64,000 bases of DNA from Thalassobaculum fulvum. GTDB taxonomy: Bacteria; Pseudomonadota; Alphaproteobacteria; Thalassobaculales; Thalassobaculaceae. The DNA lies in assembly GCF_014652915.1 (NCBI RefSeq), contig NZ_BMZS01000002.1, forward strand, positions 354,590-418,589, given 5' to 3'. Shown here one piece after another: positions 32,942 to 42,337 of the stretch (position 1 is the stretch's first letter; every line of letters begins with the position of its first letter). Both the position numbers and the translations under genes were made by a program. Below the pieces are notes generated by a model, which searched no databases, was not told the origin of the DNA, and worked only from the letters and a program-made list of their open reading frames with translations.

Positions 32942-33907
32942 CTAGGGGACGCCGGCCGCGCCGGCGAGGCGACCGTCGAAATAGGCGATGGTGGCCTGCA
33001 GGCCGCGGCGCAGGCCGACCGTCGGCTGCCAGTCCAGAAGCCCGCGGGCGCGCGTGATGTCCGGACAACGCTGCATCGGGTCGTCCGCCGGCCGCGGCCG
33101 GAACTCGATCGGCGACCGCGAACCGGTCATCTCGCGAACCAGCTCGGCGAGCCCGATCACCGGGATCTCCTCGGGGTTGCCGACATTGATCGGTCCCGTC
33201 ACCGACTCGTCGGTGTCCATCGCCCGTATCATCGCCTCGATGACGTCGTCGACGTAGCAGAACGAACGAGTCTGCGAGCCGTCGCCGTACACCGTGATCG
33301 GCGCGCCGGTCAGCGCCGCCACCACGAAGTTCGAGACCACGCGCCCGTCGTTCGGATGCATGCGCGGCCCGTAGGTGTTGAACAGGCGGAGCACCTTGAT
33401 CGGCAGCCGGTGCTGGCGGTGATAGTCGAAGAACAGGGTCTCGGCGCAGCGCTTGCCCTCGTCGTAGCAGGCACGCGGGCCCAGCGGGTTGACGTTGCCC
33501 CAGTAGTCCTCGGTCTGCGGGTGCACCGTCGGGTCGCCGTACACCTCGCTGGTCGAGGCCTGCAGCACCCTGGCCTTCAGGCGCTTGGCCAGGCCCAGCA
33601 TGTTGATGGCGCCGTGCACACTGGTCTTGGTGGTCTGCACCGGGTCGCGCTGGTAGTGGATCGGCGAGGCCGGGCAGGCGAGGTTGTAGATCTCGTCGAC
33701 CTCGACGTAGAGCGGGAACGTCACGTCGTGCCGCAACAGCTCGAAGGTCGGCAGCCCCAGCAGGGCCGCCACGTTGTCCTTGGTGCCGGTGTAGAAGTTG
33801 TCGACGCACAGCACGTCGTCGCCGCGCGCCACCAGCCGTTCGCACAGATGCGAGCCCAGAAACCCGGCCCCGCCGGTCACCAGCACCCGCCGCCTGACAC
33901 CCCGCAT
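32942..33907 (-). CDS. UDP-glucuronate decarboxylase-like NAD-dependent epimerase/dehydratase
   Basis: A 321-residue extended [20 protein letters not shown] is the NAD site, [13 protein letters not shown] the decarboxylase-type substrate segment, [10 protein letters not shown] holds the catalytic Ser, and [10 protein letters not shown] the Tyr-x-x-x-Lys. [21 protein letters not shown] and [13 protein letters not shown] complete the UXS/UGD signature. It decarboxylates UDP-glucuronate to UDP-xylose (via UDP-4-keto-pentose). It serves exopolysaccharide or LPS sugars, matching manC and gmhB nearby. ATG 33907 is preferred over GTG 33934. Confidence 0.9.
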   Translation of the reverse strand: MRGVRRRVLVTGGAGFLGSHLCERLVARGDDVLCVDNFYTGTKDNVAALLGLPTFELLRHDVTFPLYVEVDEIYNLACPASPIHYQRDPVQTTKTSVHGAINMLGLAKRLKARVLQASTSEVYGDPTVHPQTEDYWGNVNPLGPRACYDEGKRCAETLFFDYHRQHRLPIKVLRLFNTYGPRMHPNDGRVVSNFVVAALTGAPITVYGDGSQTRSFCYVDDVIEAMIRAMDTDESVTGPINVGNPEEIPVIGLAELVREMTGSRSPIEFRPRPADDPMQRCPDITRARGLLDWQPTVGLRRGLQATIAYFDGRLAGAAGVP

Positions 33908-33962
33908 GGCCACCCCAGATCCGCCGGGCGGCACGTGACGCCCGAATCACCGCCGGATGCTA

Positions 33963-34856
33963 TCACCCGGCGGCCCGGCGGGTCTTGTACACGACGAAGC
34001 CGGCGACCGCGTCCAGGAACGCATCGGTCTCGTCGACCCGGATCGAGTGGCTGCTGTGCTCGAACACCCGCAGGTCCGAGCCCGGGATCAGGCGGTGGAT
34101 CTCCTCCGAGAAGTCCGGGTGGCAGATCCAGTCGTGCCGGCCGGCCAGGATCAGCGTCGGGGCAGTGATCCGCCCGAGTTCCGGGCGCAGGTCGAAGCTC
34201 TGCAGGAAGCCGCCCGGCGCGAACGCGCGGTTGATCGCGTCCGCCGACAGGATGCGGCGGTCCAGGCCGGCCCGGGCCGCCGCCGGGTCGTGCTTCAGCG
34301 AATACAGCGGCCCCATGACCTCGTAGTAGCGGCGCAGTTTGGCCTCGGTATCGAGCCGGCCGGCCCACAGATCGTCGCAGGCGGCGATCTGCTCGGGCGT
34401 GCCGCGCTCGGCCACGATCCGGCGGGCCCGGGCGTTGAAGCCGGCATGGGCGGCGGTGACCACCAGGATCAGGTGCGAGACCGAGTCCGGATAGCGGGCG
34501 GCGTGCGCCATCGCGACCATGCCGCCGTAGCTGGTGCCGATGCTGACGATCGGCCCGAGGCCGAGATGCAGGCGCAGCGCCTCCATGTCCTCGACGTTCT
34601 CGTCGAGGGTGTACTTCGAGACGTCGCCGCGGGCCGAGCGGCCCTGGCCGCGATGGTCGAAATAGACGACCTGCAGCCGGTCCGTCAGCCGGCCGAAGCT
34701 CTGCTTCAGGTCGCTGTGGTCGCTGCCCGGCCCGCCATGGATGACGAAGGCGGTCTGCTTCTCGCGCATCCGTGCGCCGTCCGGCACCAGCCCGGCCCCG
34801 TCGACGTCGAAGTAGATCTCGGTATCGCGAATCCGGGCGCGCATGGGCCTCTCCAT
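33963..34856 (-). CDS. proline iminopeptidase-like alpha/beta hydrolase
   Basis: A 297-residue alpha/beta hydrolase. TAFVIHGGPGSDHSDL is the HGGPG oxyanion signature of proline iminopeptidases, YFDHRGQGRS follows, and GTSYGGMVA carries the nucleophilic Ser. LAGRHDWIC provides the Asp and FEHSSHSIR the His. Prolyl iminopeptidase, tricorn-interacting F1-like peptidase or an esterase are all possible. Cytoplasmic; the RMRE-containing start MERPMRARIRDTE has no signal. Monocistronic by orientation, with the molybdenum-hydroxylase promoter region beyond its start. Confidence 0.8.
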   Translation of the reverse strand: MERPMRARIRDTEIYFDVDGAGLVPDGARMREKQTAFVIHGGPGSDHSDLKQSFGRLTDRLQVVYFDHRGQGRSARGDVSKYTLDENVEDMEALRLHLGLGPIVSIGTSYGGMVAMAHAARYPDSVSHLILVVTAAHAGFNARARRIVAERGTPEQIAACDDLWAGRLDTEAKLRRYYEVMGPLYSLKHDPAAARAGLDRRILSADAINRAFAPGGFLQSFDLRPELGRITAPTLILAGRHDWICHPDFSEEIHRLIPGSDLRVFEHSSHSIRVDETDAFLDAVAGFVVYKTRRAAG

Positions 34857-34940
34857 CGGTGCTGACGTGCGAGGCTAGGAAGCGGCGTGGCCCCGTGCAA
34901 CGCCGTTCGACAGCGAGCGGCCGCCATTGAGACCACAGAG

Positions 34941-34993
34941 AAGACCTGCCTCAGGTCTTGGACATCATGTCATCCTATACTTGCCTATAGGCA
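34941..34993. promoter_or_regulatory. two dyads upstream of the molybdenum-hydroxylase operon
   Basis: AAGACCTG (34941-34948) pairs with CAGGTCTT (34952-34959), and TGCCTATAGGCA (34982-34993) is an exact palindrome. Both are 70-125 bases before the ATG at 35066, in an unusually AT-rich stretch for this window. They are good candidates for operators or a leader hairpin. No adjacent regulator gene is seen. Confidence 0.4.
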
Positions 34994-35065
34994 CCTGAAC
35001 CGAGAGCAGCGTAATCTTTACCGACCGTAAGTTCCCAATGACCGCAGCACGACAAGACCGGCGTC

Positions 35066-35512
35066 ATGCAGCTCTCCGTGAACGGCGCACTCCATGAAAT
35101 CAAGTCGAGCGCCGACACTCCGTTGCTTTGGGTCCTGCGCGACGAACTCGGGCTGACCGGAACGAAATACGGCTGCGGCAAGGGCATCTGCGGGGCCTGT
35201 ACTGTCCATCTCGAAGGATCCGCGATCCCGGCCTGCACGGTGGCCGCAGCCGACGTGCAGGGACTGGCGATCGTCACGATCGAGGGCCTCGTCCCCGCGG
35301 GGCAGATCCACCCGGTACAACAGGCGTGGCTCGACGCCGGGGTGTCCCAGTGCGGCTACTGCCAGCCCGGCATGATCATGGCGGTCGCTGCCTTGCTGCG
35401 GGCGAACCCGAACCCGACGGACGCCGATCTGGCGAACAACATCGGCGTCCAGTGCCGCTGCGGAACCTACCCGCGCGTAATCCGGGCTCTTCGCACGATG
35501 GTCGGGCGATGA
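35066..35512 (+). CDS. 2Fe-2S subunit of a molybdenum hydroxylase (IorA-like)
   Basis: A 148-residue protein carrying two [2Fe-2S] clusters. The plant-ferredoxin type motif is GCGKGICGACTV with Cys37, Cys42 and Cys45 and the distal Cys57. The helical second domain has SQCGYCQPGM and VQCRCGTYPRV. It passes electrons from the molybdenum cofactor subunit to an external carrier. The stop overlaps the start of the large subunit gene (ATGA). There is no cleavable signal, consistent with co-export on the Tat signal of its partner. Confidence 0.95.
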   Translation: MQLSVNGALHEIKSSADTPLLWVLRDELGLTGTKYGCGKGICGACTVHLEGSAIPACTVAAADVQGLAIVTIEGLVPAGQIHPVQQAWLDAGVSQCGYCQPGMIMAVAALLRANPNPTDADLANNIGVQCRCGTYPRVIRALRTMVGR

Positions 35513-37632
35513 CCCGGCCGATCGGCCGCCGCGCGATGCTGAGGGCCATCGGCGGCGGCGCCTGCCTCACCGTCGCATGCTCGCTCGCCTGGCCGCCACG
35601 CAAGGCCAGCGCCGCGCCCGGCGACCGGCTCAACGCGATGATCAGCGTCGCCGGCGACGGCACGGTGACCGTCAGCGCCCCGCCGACCGAGATGGGACAG
35701 GGGGTCCATACGCTGCTGGTCGGCCTGGTGGCCGAGGAGCTGGAGATCGACCCCGCCGACGCCCGGGTGCAGGCGGCGCCGGTCGCACCTGCGTTCGAGA
35801 ACCGATACTACGGGACGATGGTGACCGGCGGCAGCACCAGCGCGATCGCGTGGTTCGAGCCGTTCCGCATCGCCGGCGCCGCCGCCCGGCACATGCTGGT
35901 CGCGGCCGCCGCCGAGCGATGGGGCATCGACCCGACCGGGTGCGAGGCGGCCGCGGGACGGATACGCAACCGCACCAGCGGCGACATCCTGCCCTATGGG
36001 GTGCTCGCAGCCGCCGCCTCCCGGCTGCAGCCGCCGACCGAGGTCGGGCTGAAGCCGCGGTCCGCCTGGCGCGTTCTAGGCCGTCCGATGCGGCGCCACG
36101 AGGGACCGCAGAAGCTGGCCGGGTCCGCCGTCTTCGGTATCGACCTGCAGGTCCCCGGCATGCTGGTCGGCACGATCCGGCACAGCCCGGTGATCGGCGG
36201 CAACTTGCGAAGCGTCGACCCGGGGCCGGCCGTCCGCCGGGTGCCGTCGGCCCAGGTGGTGCCGCTGGAGGACGCCGTCGCCGTCTTGGCCCCGTCGTTC
36301 TGGGAGGCCTCGCGCGCGCTGGAGGCCTTGCAGCCGGACTGGGATCCCGGCCCGAACGCCGGGCTGGATTCGGCAGCGATCGGCGCGAGCCTGGACGCGG
36401 CCCTCGGCCGCCGCGGTGCCCTTGTGGCCGAACACGGCGATGCCGCGCAGGCCGACGCCGAAATCCTGAAGCGGCTCGATCTCCGCTTCGAGGTCCCGTT
36501 GCTGGCGCACGCGCCCCTGGAACCGCTGAGCGCGACCGTCTCGATCGGCCCGGACGGCGTCGACGCCTGGGCGCCGACCCAGTCGCAGACCGCCGCGCGC
36601 GACGCGATCGCGGCGCGGCTGGGCGTGCCGCCGGCCGCGGTGCGCATCCACACCACCCTCGCCGGCGGCAGCTTCGGCCGCAATCTGCAGGTCGCCCACA
36701 TGGTCGAGACGGCGCTGACCGCCAGGGCCGCCGGAAGGCCCGTCAAGCTGATCTGGTCGCGTGAGGAGGACCTGCGGCACGACTTCTACCGGCCGCCGGC
36801 GGCGACCGCGATCACCATCGGCCTCGACCGGGACGGCCGGCCGGTCAGCTGGCAGCAGCGGCTGGCCGTCCCCGATCTCCGCCGCGCGCCGGCCGAAATC
36901 CCGGCCGATCCGCCGGCCTCGGTCGATCCCACGGCGGTCGAGGGCGCCGCCCCGTTCCCCTACGACGTTTCCCACCATCGCCTCACCTGGCACGACGCCG
37001 GCATCCCGGTGCCGATGGGCTGGTGGCGCTCGGTCGGGCACAGCTACAACGCCTGGTTCGTCGAGCACGCCTTCGACATCGCCGCGCGGGCGTCCGGACG
37101 GGATCCGGTTGCGCTGCGGCTGGCGATGCTGGCGAACCGACCACGCCATGCCGCGGTCCTGCGGGCCGACCGGGACCTCTGGCCGCAACCGCCGGCCGCC
37201 GGCCGCTTCCGCGGCACCGCGCTGCACGCATCGTTCGGCAGCATCGTCGCCCAGTCGGTCGAGATCTCCATGCAGGGCGACCGGCCCGTGCTGCACCGCG
37301 CCACCTGCGCGATCGACTGCGGCATGGCCCTCGACCCGGACGCGACCCGCGCGCAGATGGAAGGCGGCATGATCTTCGGCCTGTCGGCCGCGCTGTACGG
37401 CGAGATCACGGTGCGAAACGGCCGGGTCCAGCAGCAGAACTTCGATCAGTACCGGCTCCTGTCCCTGCGCGACACCCCGGAGATCGACGTCACCATCGTC
37501 GACAGCGACGCCGACCTCGGCGGGGTCGGCGAGGCGGGCGTTCCGCCCATCGCCCCGGCGCTCTGCAACGCCATCCTCGCCGCGACCGGCCGCCCGACCT
37601 TCCGACTGCCGATCCACCGGCGAAACGGCTGA
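35509..37632 (+). CDS. molybdopterin-binding large subunit, Tat-exported (IorB-like)
   Basis: A 707-residue xanthine-oxidase-family subunit of the isoquinoline 1-oxidoreductase/aldehyde oxidase type. The first residues, RRAMLRAIGGGACLTVACSLA, form a twin-arginine signal, so the enzyme should be exported folded. Mo-cofactor segments include PPTEMGQGVHT, TMVTGGSTSAI, HAPLEPLSATV, GGSFGRNLQ and DLGGVGEAGVPP (catalytic Glu). An N-heterocycle or aldehyde is the likely substrate. Next in the operon is a diheme cytochrome that could be the electron acceptor. Confidence 0.9.
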   Translation: MTRPIGRRAMLRAIGGGACLTVACSLAWPPRKASAAPGDRLNAMISVAGDGTVTVSAPPTEMGQGVHTLLVGLVAEELEIDPADARVQAAPVAPAFENRYYGTMVTGGSTSAIAWFEPFRIAGAAARHMLVAAAAERWGIDPTGCEAAAGRIRNRTSGDILPYGVLAAAASRLQPPTEVGLKPRSAWRVLGRPMRRHEGPQKLAGSAVFGIDLQVPGMLVGTIRHSPVIGGNLRSVDPGPAVRRVPSAQVVPLEDAVAVLAPSFWEASRALEALQPDWDPGPNAGLDSAAIGASLDAALGRRGALVAEHGDAAQADAEILKRLDLRFEVPLLAHAPLEPLSATVSIGPDGVDAWAPTQSQTAARDAIAARLGVPPAAVRIHTTLAGGSFGRNLQVAHMVETALTARAAGRPVKLIWSREEDLRHDFYRPPAATAITIGLDRDGRPVSWQQRLAVPDLRRAPAEIPADPPASVDPTAVEGAAPFPYDVSHHRLTWHDAGIPVPMGWWRSVGHSYNAWFVEHAFDIAARASGRDPVALRLAMLANRPRHAAVLRADRDLWPQPPAAGRFRGTALHASFGSIVAQSVEISMQGDRPVLHRATCAIDCGMALDPDATRAQMEGGMIFGLSAALYGEITVRNGRVQQQNFDQYRLLSLRDTPEIDVTIVDSDADLGGVGEAGVPPIAPALCNAILAATGRPTFRLPIHRRNG

Positions 37633-37661
37633 CCCGAGGCAACCAATCGAGGACCACGGCC

Positions 37662-39032
37662 ATGCGTAAGCTTCTCACTCTTGCCGCGACGGTCGCCATC
37701 GGCCTCTCGGCGCTCACCGTCCCGGCGGCAGCGGAAGAGACGGCCGCCGAACGCGGCTACCGGACACTGCTGACGGTGCCGATCGGGGTGCGGCTCATGA
37801 CCGAGGCCGATTTCGACAGGATCTGGCAGGTCTGGCCGGAGCCTGCGCGCAGCCGGGCCGAGAAGGCCTCGCCGGGCGAGCGCCTGCAGATGACGCTGGC
37901 GCGCTACGGCTTCCAGCTGACCGCCGATCGCCCGGGGAACCTCCCGCAGCAGTTCACCGCGGACGACAAGGGCAACGTCTCGATCAACTGCCTCGCCTGT
38001 CACGGTGGCCCGGTCGAGGGCAAGGTGACGATCGGCCTCGGCAACTCGCTGATCAATCTGCGGACGTTCACCGACGACCTGGCGCGCTACCTCGCCGCAA
38101 ACGGCCGGGAGCCGTCGCCGCCGCCCCCGAAGGCGCCGCCGTTCGCGGAAGAGCCGACCCGCGGGCTCAACAACGCCTGGGGGGCCGCCATCTCCTTCAT
38201 GGCGATGCGCGACAGGGACCTGAACGTCACCGAGGCTCCGCAGTTCCCGGTGAAGGCCCCGGATGAACTGGACATCCCGGTCAAGACCCCGCCGTTCTGG
38301 CTCTCCAAGCGAAAGACCCGCTACTACTACGACGCCTTCATCGGCAAGACGCACCGCGACATCATGCAGTTCGTGTTCGAGTACAGCGTCACGCCGCAGC
38401 AGGTTGCGGAGATGGAGCCGTACTTCAAGGACATCTTCGCGTGGATCAACTCGGTGCAGCCGCCGAAATACCCCGGCGACATCGACCGGACGGCGGCCGA
38501 CCGGGGCCGGCTCGTCTACCTCAAGAACTGCGCGTCGTGCCACGGCACCTACAGCGGCGAGGGCAGCTACCCCGAGCGCGTGATACCGCTCGACGAGATC
38601 GGCACGGACCCGGTCCGGGTCCACGACTTCCCGGTCGCCTTCAAGCGCCACCTGGCGGAAGGCTGGGTCGGCGACTACGGGGCGGTGGCGCTGTACCCCG
38701 AGACGGGCGGGTACGTCGCACCGCCGCTCGACGGCATCTGGGCGAACGCACCGTACCTCCACAACGGCTCGGTGCCGACGATGTGGGACCTGCTGACCCC
38801 CGACGCACGCCCTGCCGTCTGGTTGCGGACCGACAACGGCTACGACCACACGAAGATGGGCCTGGAGGTCACCCGGTTCACCGCCGTGCCGGACGGCGTG
38901 ACGCCCGAGGACCGGAGGCTCTACTACCGGACCGCGCTGCGGGGCCTGAGCAACGCCGGTCACCGTTATCCGGCGACCGACCTTTCCGAACAGGAGAAGA
39001 CGAACCTGATCGAGTACCTGAAGACGCTCTGA
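37662..39032 (+). CDS. diheme c-type cytochrome, RoxA/CcP-like
   Basis: A 456-residue exported protein (signal peptide to about residue 24). Two haem-binding motifs are Cys110-Leu-Ala-Cys-His114 and Cys290-Ala-Ser-Cys-His294. Segments such as NAPYLHNGSVPTMWDLL and GGYVAPPLDGIWAN resemble RoxA-type and MauG/CcP-family diheme cytochromes rather than small electron-transfer proteins. It follows the Mo-hydroxylase large subunit by 29 bases and probably accepts electrons from it, or performs a further oxidation. GAGGA lies about 10 bases before its ATG. Confidence 0.8.
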   Translation: MRKLLTLAATVAIGLSALTVPAAAEETAAERGYRTLLTVPIGVRLMTEADFDRIWQVWPEPARSRAEKASPGERLQMTLARYGFQLTADRPGNLPQQFTADDKGNVSINCLACHGGPVEGKVTIGLGNSLINLRTFTDDLARYLAANGREPSPPPPKAPPFAEEPTRGLNNAWGAAISFMAMRDRDLNVTEAPQFPVKAPDELDIPVKTPPFWLSKRKTRYYYDAFIGKTHRDIMQFVFEYSVTPQQVAEMEPYFKDIFAWINSVQPPKYPGDIDRTAADRGRLVYLKNCASCHGTYSGEGSYPERVIPLDEIGTDPVRVHDFPVAFKRHLAEGWVGDYGAVALYPETGGYVAPPLDGIWANAPYLHNGSVPTMWDLLTPDARPAVWLRTDNGYDHTKMGLEVTRFTAVPDGVTPEDRRLYYRTALRGLSNAGHRYPATDLSEQEKTNLIEYLKTL

Positions 39033-39069
39033 CCCCGCCGGCCGGCACACCCGGTCCCCGGGCTGCAGC

Positions 39070-40155
39070 TCACGCCTTGCGCGACACGAACCAGACGTTC
39101 ATCGGGTCGTGCGGCAGGACGTGACGCTCGACGCTCGCGAAGCCGGCGCCGCGCAGCATCGCCTCGGCGGTCTCCCAGCCCCACATGGTGCCGAGGCCGG
39201 CCCCGCCCTGGCCGAGCGAGATCGGCGTGCAGTGGACGCAGGAGATCGCGTACAGCAGCGAGGCCATCGGGAAGTCGAGGTTGTTCTCGAGCCGCGCCGA
39301 GCCGCCGATGTCCTGCATCAGATAGACGCCGCCCGGCCTCAGCGCCCCGTGCAGGCCGCGGATCAGGGCCTCCGGGTCCTTCTGGTCGTGGACCGCGTCG
39401 AAGCTGGTGACGAGGTCGAAGCGTTCGCGCTCGTCATAGCCGGTGAGGTCGCGCCGCTCGAACCGAATGTTCGCCAGCCCGTCGGCGCGGGCGGCGTCCC
39501 GGGCGAAGCCGATGGCGTCCGGGCACAGGTCGTAGCCGACGAACCGGCTCGCCGGGAACCGCGCCGCCATGGCGCGCAGCGCCTCACCCCGGCCGCAGCC
39601 GGCGTCGAGCACGTCGATGCCGGCCGCGAGCGCGTCGGTCACGCCGTCGGCCAGCGGCAGGACGAAATCGAACAACGGCGCCGCCACGGTCTGGCCGCTG
39701 TCCTCGGCCATGATCTGGTGGAAGCACGGGTAGTCGTCGTAGGCCATGCCCTCGCCGGTCTCGAAGCACGCCAGCACCCGGTCCTGTACCGCGCCCATGA
39801 TGGCGACGTGCTGGCCGTACACCGCCAGGTTGCCGAGCGGCGCCCCGCGGGTCAGGCAGGCGGCATGCTCCGGCGGCAGGACGTAGCGGCGGCCGGCCGG
39901 GTCGTACTCGACGATCCGGGCGGTGACCATGACGGCCAGCCACTCCCGGACGTAGCGCTCGGCCAGACCGGCCCGGGCGGCGATCTCCCCGCTGGTCGCC
40001 GGCGCCATGCCGGCCAGGGTGTCGAACAGGCCGAGCCGGTGGCCGACCGACAGCATGAAGGCGACGGCACCGGAATCGATCGTGCCGCCGATCCGCTCGG
40101 CGAACGCCTCGGCGGCCCCCTGGTCGAACGGTGCGGATTTCATCATGACGGTCAT
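39070..40155 (-). CDS. SAM-dependent methyltransferase with N-terminal winged helix
   Basis: A 361-residue protein. Residues 1-100 form a winged-helix-like dimerisation domain (ATSGEIAARAGLAERYVREWL). The Rossmann methyltransferase domain follows with VLDAGCGRGEALRAMAAR as motif I and DAVHDQKDPEALIRGLHGAL later on. RHVLPHDPMNVWFVSRKA closes it. The layout matches the Rv2258c-type methyltransferases with broad or unknown substrates. ATG 40155 is chosen; the longer upstream ORF lacks a ribosome-binding site. Divergent from a GlxA-type regulator. Confidence 0.8.
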   Translation of the reverse strand: MTVMMKSAPFDQGAAEAFAERIGGTIDSGAVAFMLSVGHRLGLFDTLAGMAPATSGEIAARAGLAERYVREWLAVMVTARIVEYDPAGRRYVLPPEHAACLTRGAPLGNLAVYGQHVAIMGAVQDRVLACFETGEGMAYDDYPCFHQIMAEDSGQTVAAPLFDFVLPLADGVTDALAAGIDVLDAGCGRGEALRAMAARFPASRFVGYDLCPDAIGFARDAARADGLANIRFERRDLTGYDERERFDLVTSFDAVHDQKDPEALIRGLHGALRPGGVYLMQDIGGSARLENNLDFPMASLLYAISCVHCTPISLGQGGAGLGTMWGWETAEAMLRGAGFASVERHVLPHDPMNVWFVSRKA

Positions 40156-40265
40156 TTCGGGGTCCTTTCGTCTGCAGGTTGCGAACCGCGGCGGAATACC
40201 GGCCCGACGCGGCCCCAGCGAGAGGCCGATTGGACAAAACCGGGGCATTCGTGCCATCTGACCCC

Positions 40266-41354
40266 ATGAATCCGCCCGCCAACGACCCGCCCGCCGCCGA
40301 CCCGCCCGCCACCGACCCGCCCGCCACTGGCGCCCCCGCCACTGGCGCCCCCGTCGCGGTCAGCCTGCTGGCGCTGCCGGAATCGACCCCGGCGGCGCTG
40401 TACGGACTGCTGGAGGTGTTCGCCGCGGTCGGCGTGGCGTGGCACCAGCTGACCGGCGAGGCGGCGCCGGTGCGCCGGATGGACGCCCGCATCGTCGCCC
40501 GCACGGCGGAGCCGTTCGCCAGCGCCCTCGGTCCGCCGATCGCCCCGTCCGGTGCCCTGCCCGACGGCCGGTCCGACGTCGTGCTGGTGACCGATCTGGC
40601 GGTGCCGCTCGACGCCGCCCCGCACGAACGGTGGCCGATCGAGACGGCCTGGGTGCGCGAGCAGTACCGACGCGGCGCCACCGTCTGCTCGGTGTGCACC
40701 GGCTCGCTGTTCCTGGCCGAGGCCGGCCTGCTCGACGGTCGCGAGGCGACCACGCACTGGAGCGCCGCCGGCGTGTTCCAGCGGTACTACCCGGCGGTTC
40801 GGCTGCGGCCCGAGCGCATCCTGTGCGATGGCGACGCCGCGGGCCGGCTGCTGACCGGCGGCGGGGCGGCGGCCTGGGAGGACATGGCCCTGCTCCTGAT
40901 CGCCCGGTTCTGCGGCGAGGCCGAGGCGGTGCGGATCGCCAAGGTGTTCCTGCTCGGCGACCGCAGCGACGGCCAGCTGCCGTTCGCCGGCCCGGAACGC
41001 GCCCGGCCGCACGAGGACGCGGTCGTCGCCGCCTGCCAGGCCTGGATCGCCGAGCACTATGCCGGCCCCAACCCGGTCGCCCGGATGGTCCGGCAGTCCG
41101 GGCTGGCCGAGCGCACCTTCAAGCGCCGGTTCAAGGCGGCGACCGGCCATGCCCCGGTCGACTACGTGCAGGCGCTGCGGGTCGAGGAGGCCAAGCAGAT
41201 GCTGGAGACCACCGGCGAGCCGACCGATTCGGTGGCCGCCGCCGTCGGCTACGAGGATCCGGCGTTCTTCCGCCGGCTGTTCAGGCGCCGCACCGGCATG
41301 ACTCCGGCCCGCTATCGCCAGCGCTTCCGGCCGATCGCCCGGCACCGGTCCTGA
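40266..41354 (+). CDS. GlxA-type AraC regulator with Pro-rich N-terminus
   Basis: A 362-residue regulator: a DJ-1/PfpI-like glutamine amidotransferase fold (VAVSLLALPESTPAALYGLLEV, then ATVCSVCTGSLFLAEAGLLDG with the nucleophile-elbow Cys) followed by an AraC helix-turn-helix (MVRQSGLAERTFKRRF and DSVAAAVGYEDPAFFRRLF). The first 30 residues carry a DPPA-type repeat (DPPAADPPATDPPA) coded by a tandem stretch at 40278-40352. Divergent from the methyltransferase (110 bases), which it may control. Confidence 0.85.
   Translation: MNPPANDPPAADPPATDPPATGAPATGAPVAVSLLALPESTPAALYGLLEVFAAVGVAWHQLTGEAAPVRRMDARIVARTAEPFASALGPPIAPSGALPDGRSDVVLVTDLAVPLDAAPHERWPIETAWVREQYRRGATVCSVCTGSLFLAEAGLLDGREATTHWSAAGVFQRYYPAVRLRPERILCDGDAAGRLLTGGGAAAWEDMALLLIARFCGEAEAVRIAKVFLLGDRSDGQLPFAGPERARPHEDAVVAACQAWIAEHYAGPNPVARMVRQSGLAERTFKRRFKAATGHAPVDYVQALRVEEAKQMLETTGEPTDSVAAAVGYEDPAFFRRLFRRRTGMTPARYRQRFRPIARHRS
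40278..40352 (+). repeat. imperfect tandem repeat encoding Asp-Pro-Pro-Ala units
   Basis: The start of the regulator gene contains near-identical 15-base blocks, CGACCCGCCCGCCAC or CACTGGCGCCCCCGC variants, giving DPPA/TDPPA/TGAPA/TGAPV peptides. The repeat is in frame and probably varies in length between strains. Confidence 0.55.
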
Positions 41355-41452
41355 CGCATTGCGCTCCGGCCCCGGCGGCCGGACTGTAGGGGGAACCGGG
41401 ACCGCGGCCGCGGATCCTCCCGGCAAGCCATGATGAAGAGGGGAAGGAAGCC

Positions 41453-42259
41453 ATGGGCGGACGGCTGAACGGCAAAATCGCGATCGTCACCGGGGCCGGC
41501 TCGGTCGGGCCGGGCTGGGGCAACGGCAAGGCGTCGGCCACGCTGTACGCCCGCGAGGGCGCCAAGGTGTTCCTGGTCGACAACCGGGCAGACGCGGTCG
41601 AGGAGACCCGCCGGATCATCGCCGGCGAAGGCGGCACCTGCGCGACCCATGTCTGCGACGTCACCAGATCCGACCAGGTCGCGGCCATGGTGGCGGCCTG
41701 CGTCGAGACGTTCGGCAGCCTCGACATCCTCCACAACAACGTCGGCGCGGCCAAGCCGGGCGGCCCGGTGACGCTGTCGGAGGAGGACTGGGACGCCCAG
41801 ATGGACGTCAACCTGCGGCACGTGTTCCTGGCCGCCAAGCACGCGATCCCGGTGATGGAGAAGGCCGGCGGCGGCGCCATCGTCAACATCGGCTCGACCT
41901 CGGGCGTCACCTTCACCGGCCAGCAGCAGATCGCCTACCAGGTGGCGAAGGCGGCGATCGTGCGGTTCTCCCGCTCGGTGGCGCTGGAGTATGCGCCCAA
42001 GGGCATCCGCTGCAACACGGTGATCCCGGGCCAGATGCACACCCCGATGGTCGAGGCCTACCTGGCGGGCCAGCAGGCCGGCGGCAACGCCGAGGAGCTG
42101 ATCGCCCGCCGCAATTCGCGGATTCCCATGGGCTTCATGGGCACCGGCTGGGACGTCGCCCACGCCTGCCTGTTCCTGGTCTCGGACGAGGCGCGCTACG
42201 TCACCGGCGCCGAGATCGTGGTCGACGGCGGCCTGACCCTGAAGTGCACGGACCGGTAG
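41453..42259 (+). CDS. short-chain dehydrogenase/reductase (SDR)
   Basis: A 268-residue classical SDR. The cofactor motif is AIVTGAGSVGPGWGNGKA, a longer loop than the normal TGxxxGxG, and the active-site set is LHNNVG (NNAG equivalent), NIGSTSG (Ser) and YQVAKAAI (Tyr-x-x-x-Lys). VDGGLTLKC ends the fold. Substrate unknown; such paralogues oxidise alcohols or ketones. Strong GGGGAAGGAAG ribosome-binding site before ATG. A hairpin terminator follows 41 bases after the stop. Confidence 0.9.
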   Translation: MGGRLNGKIAIVTGAGSVGPGWGNGKASATLYAREGAKVFLVDNRADAVEETRRIIAGEGGTCATHVCDVTRSDQVAAMVAACVETFGSLDILHNNVGAAKPGGPVTLSEEDWDAQMDVNLRHVFLAAKHAIPVMEKAGGGAIVNIGSTSGVTFTGQQQIAYQVAKAAIVRFSRSVALEYAPKGIRCNTVIPGQMHTPMVEAYLAGQQAGGNAEELIARRNSRIPMGFMGTGWDVAHACLFLVSDEARYVTGAEIVVDGGLTLKCTDR

Positions 42260-42300
42260 GAAGCGCGGGTCCGGCGACATCGCCAGGACCCGGAAATGGA

Positions 42301-42333
42301 GAGGCCCCGGAACCGCTTAGGTTCCGGGGCCTC
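42301..42333. terminator. perfect hairpin between the SDR gene and the tRNA gene
   Basis: GAGGCCCCGGAACC (42301-42314) and its exact inverse (42320-42333) flank GCTTA. The hairpin lies 41 bases after the SDR stop and four bases beyond the tRNA 3' end. It probably terminates both convergent transcripts. Confidence 0.8.
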
Positions 42334-42337
42334 AGAA

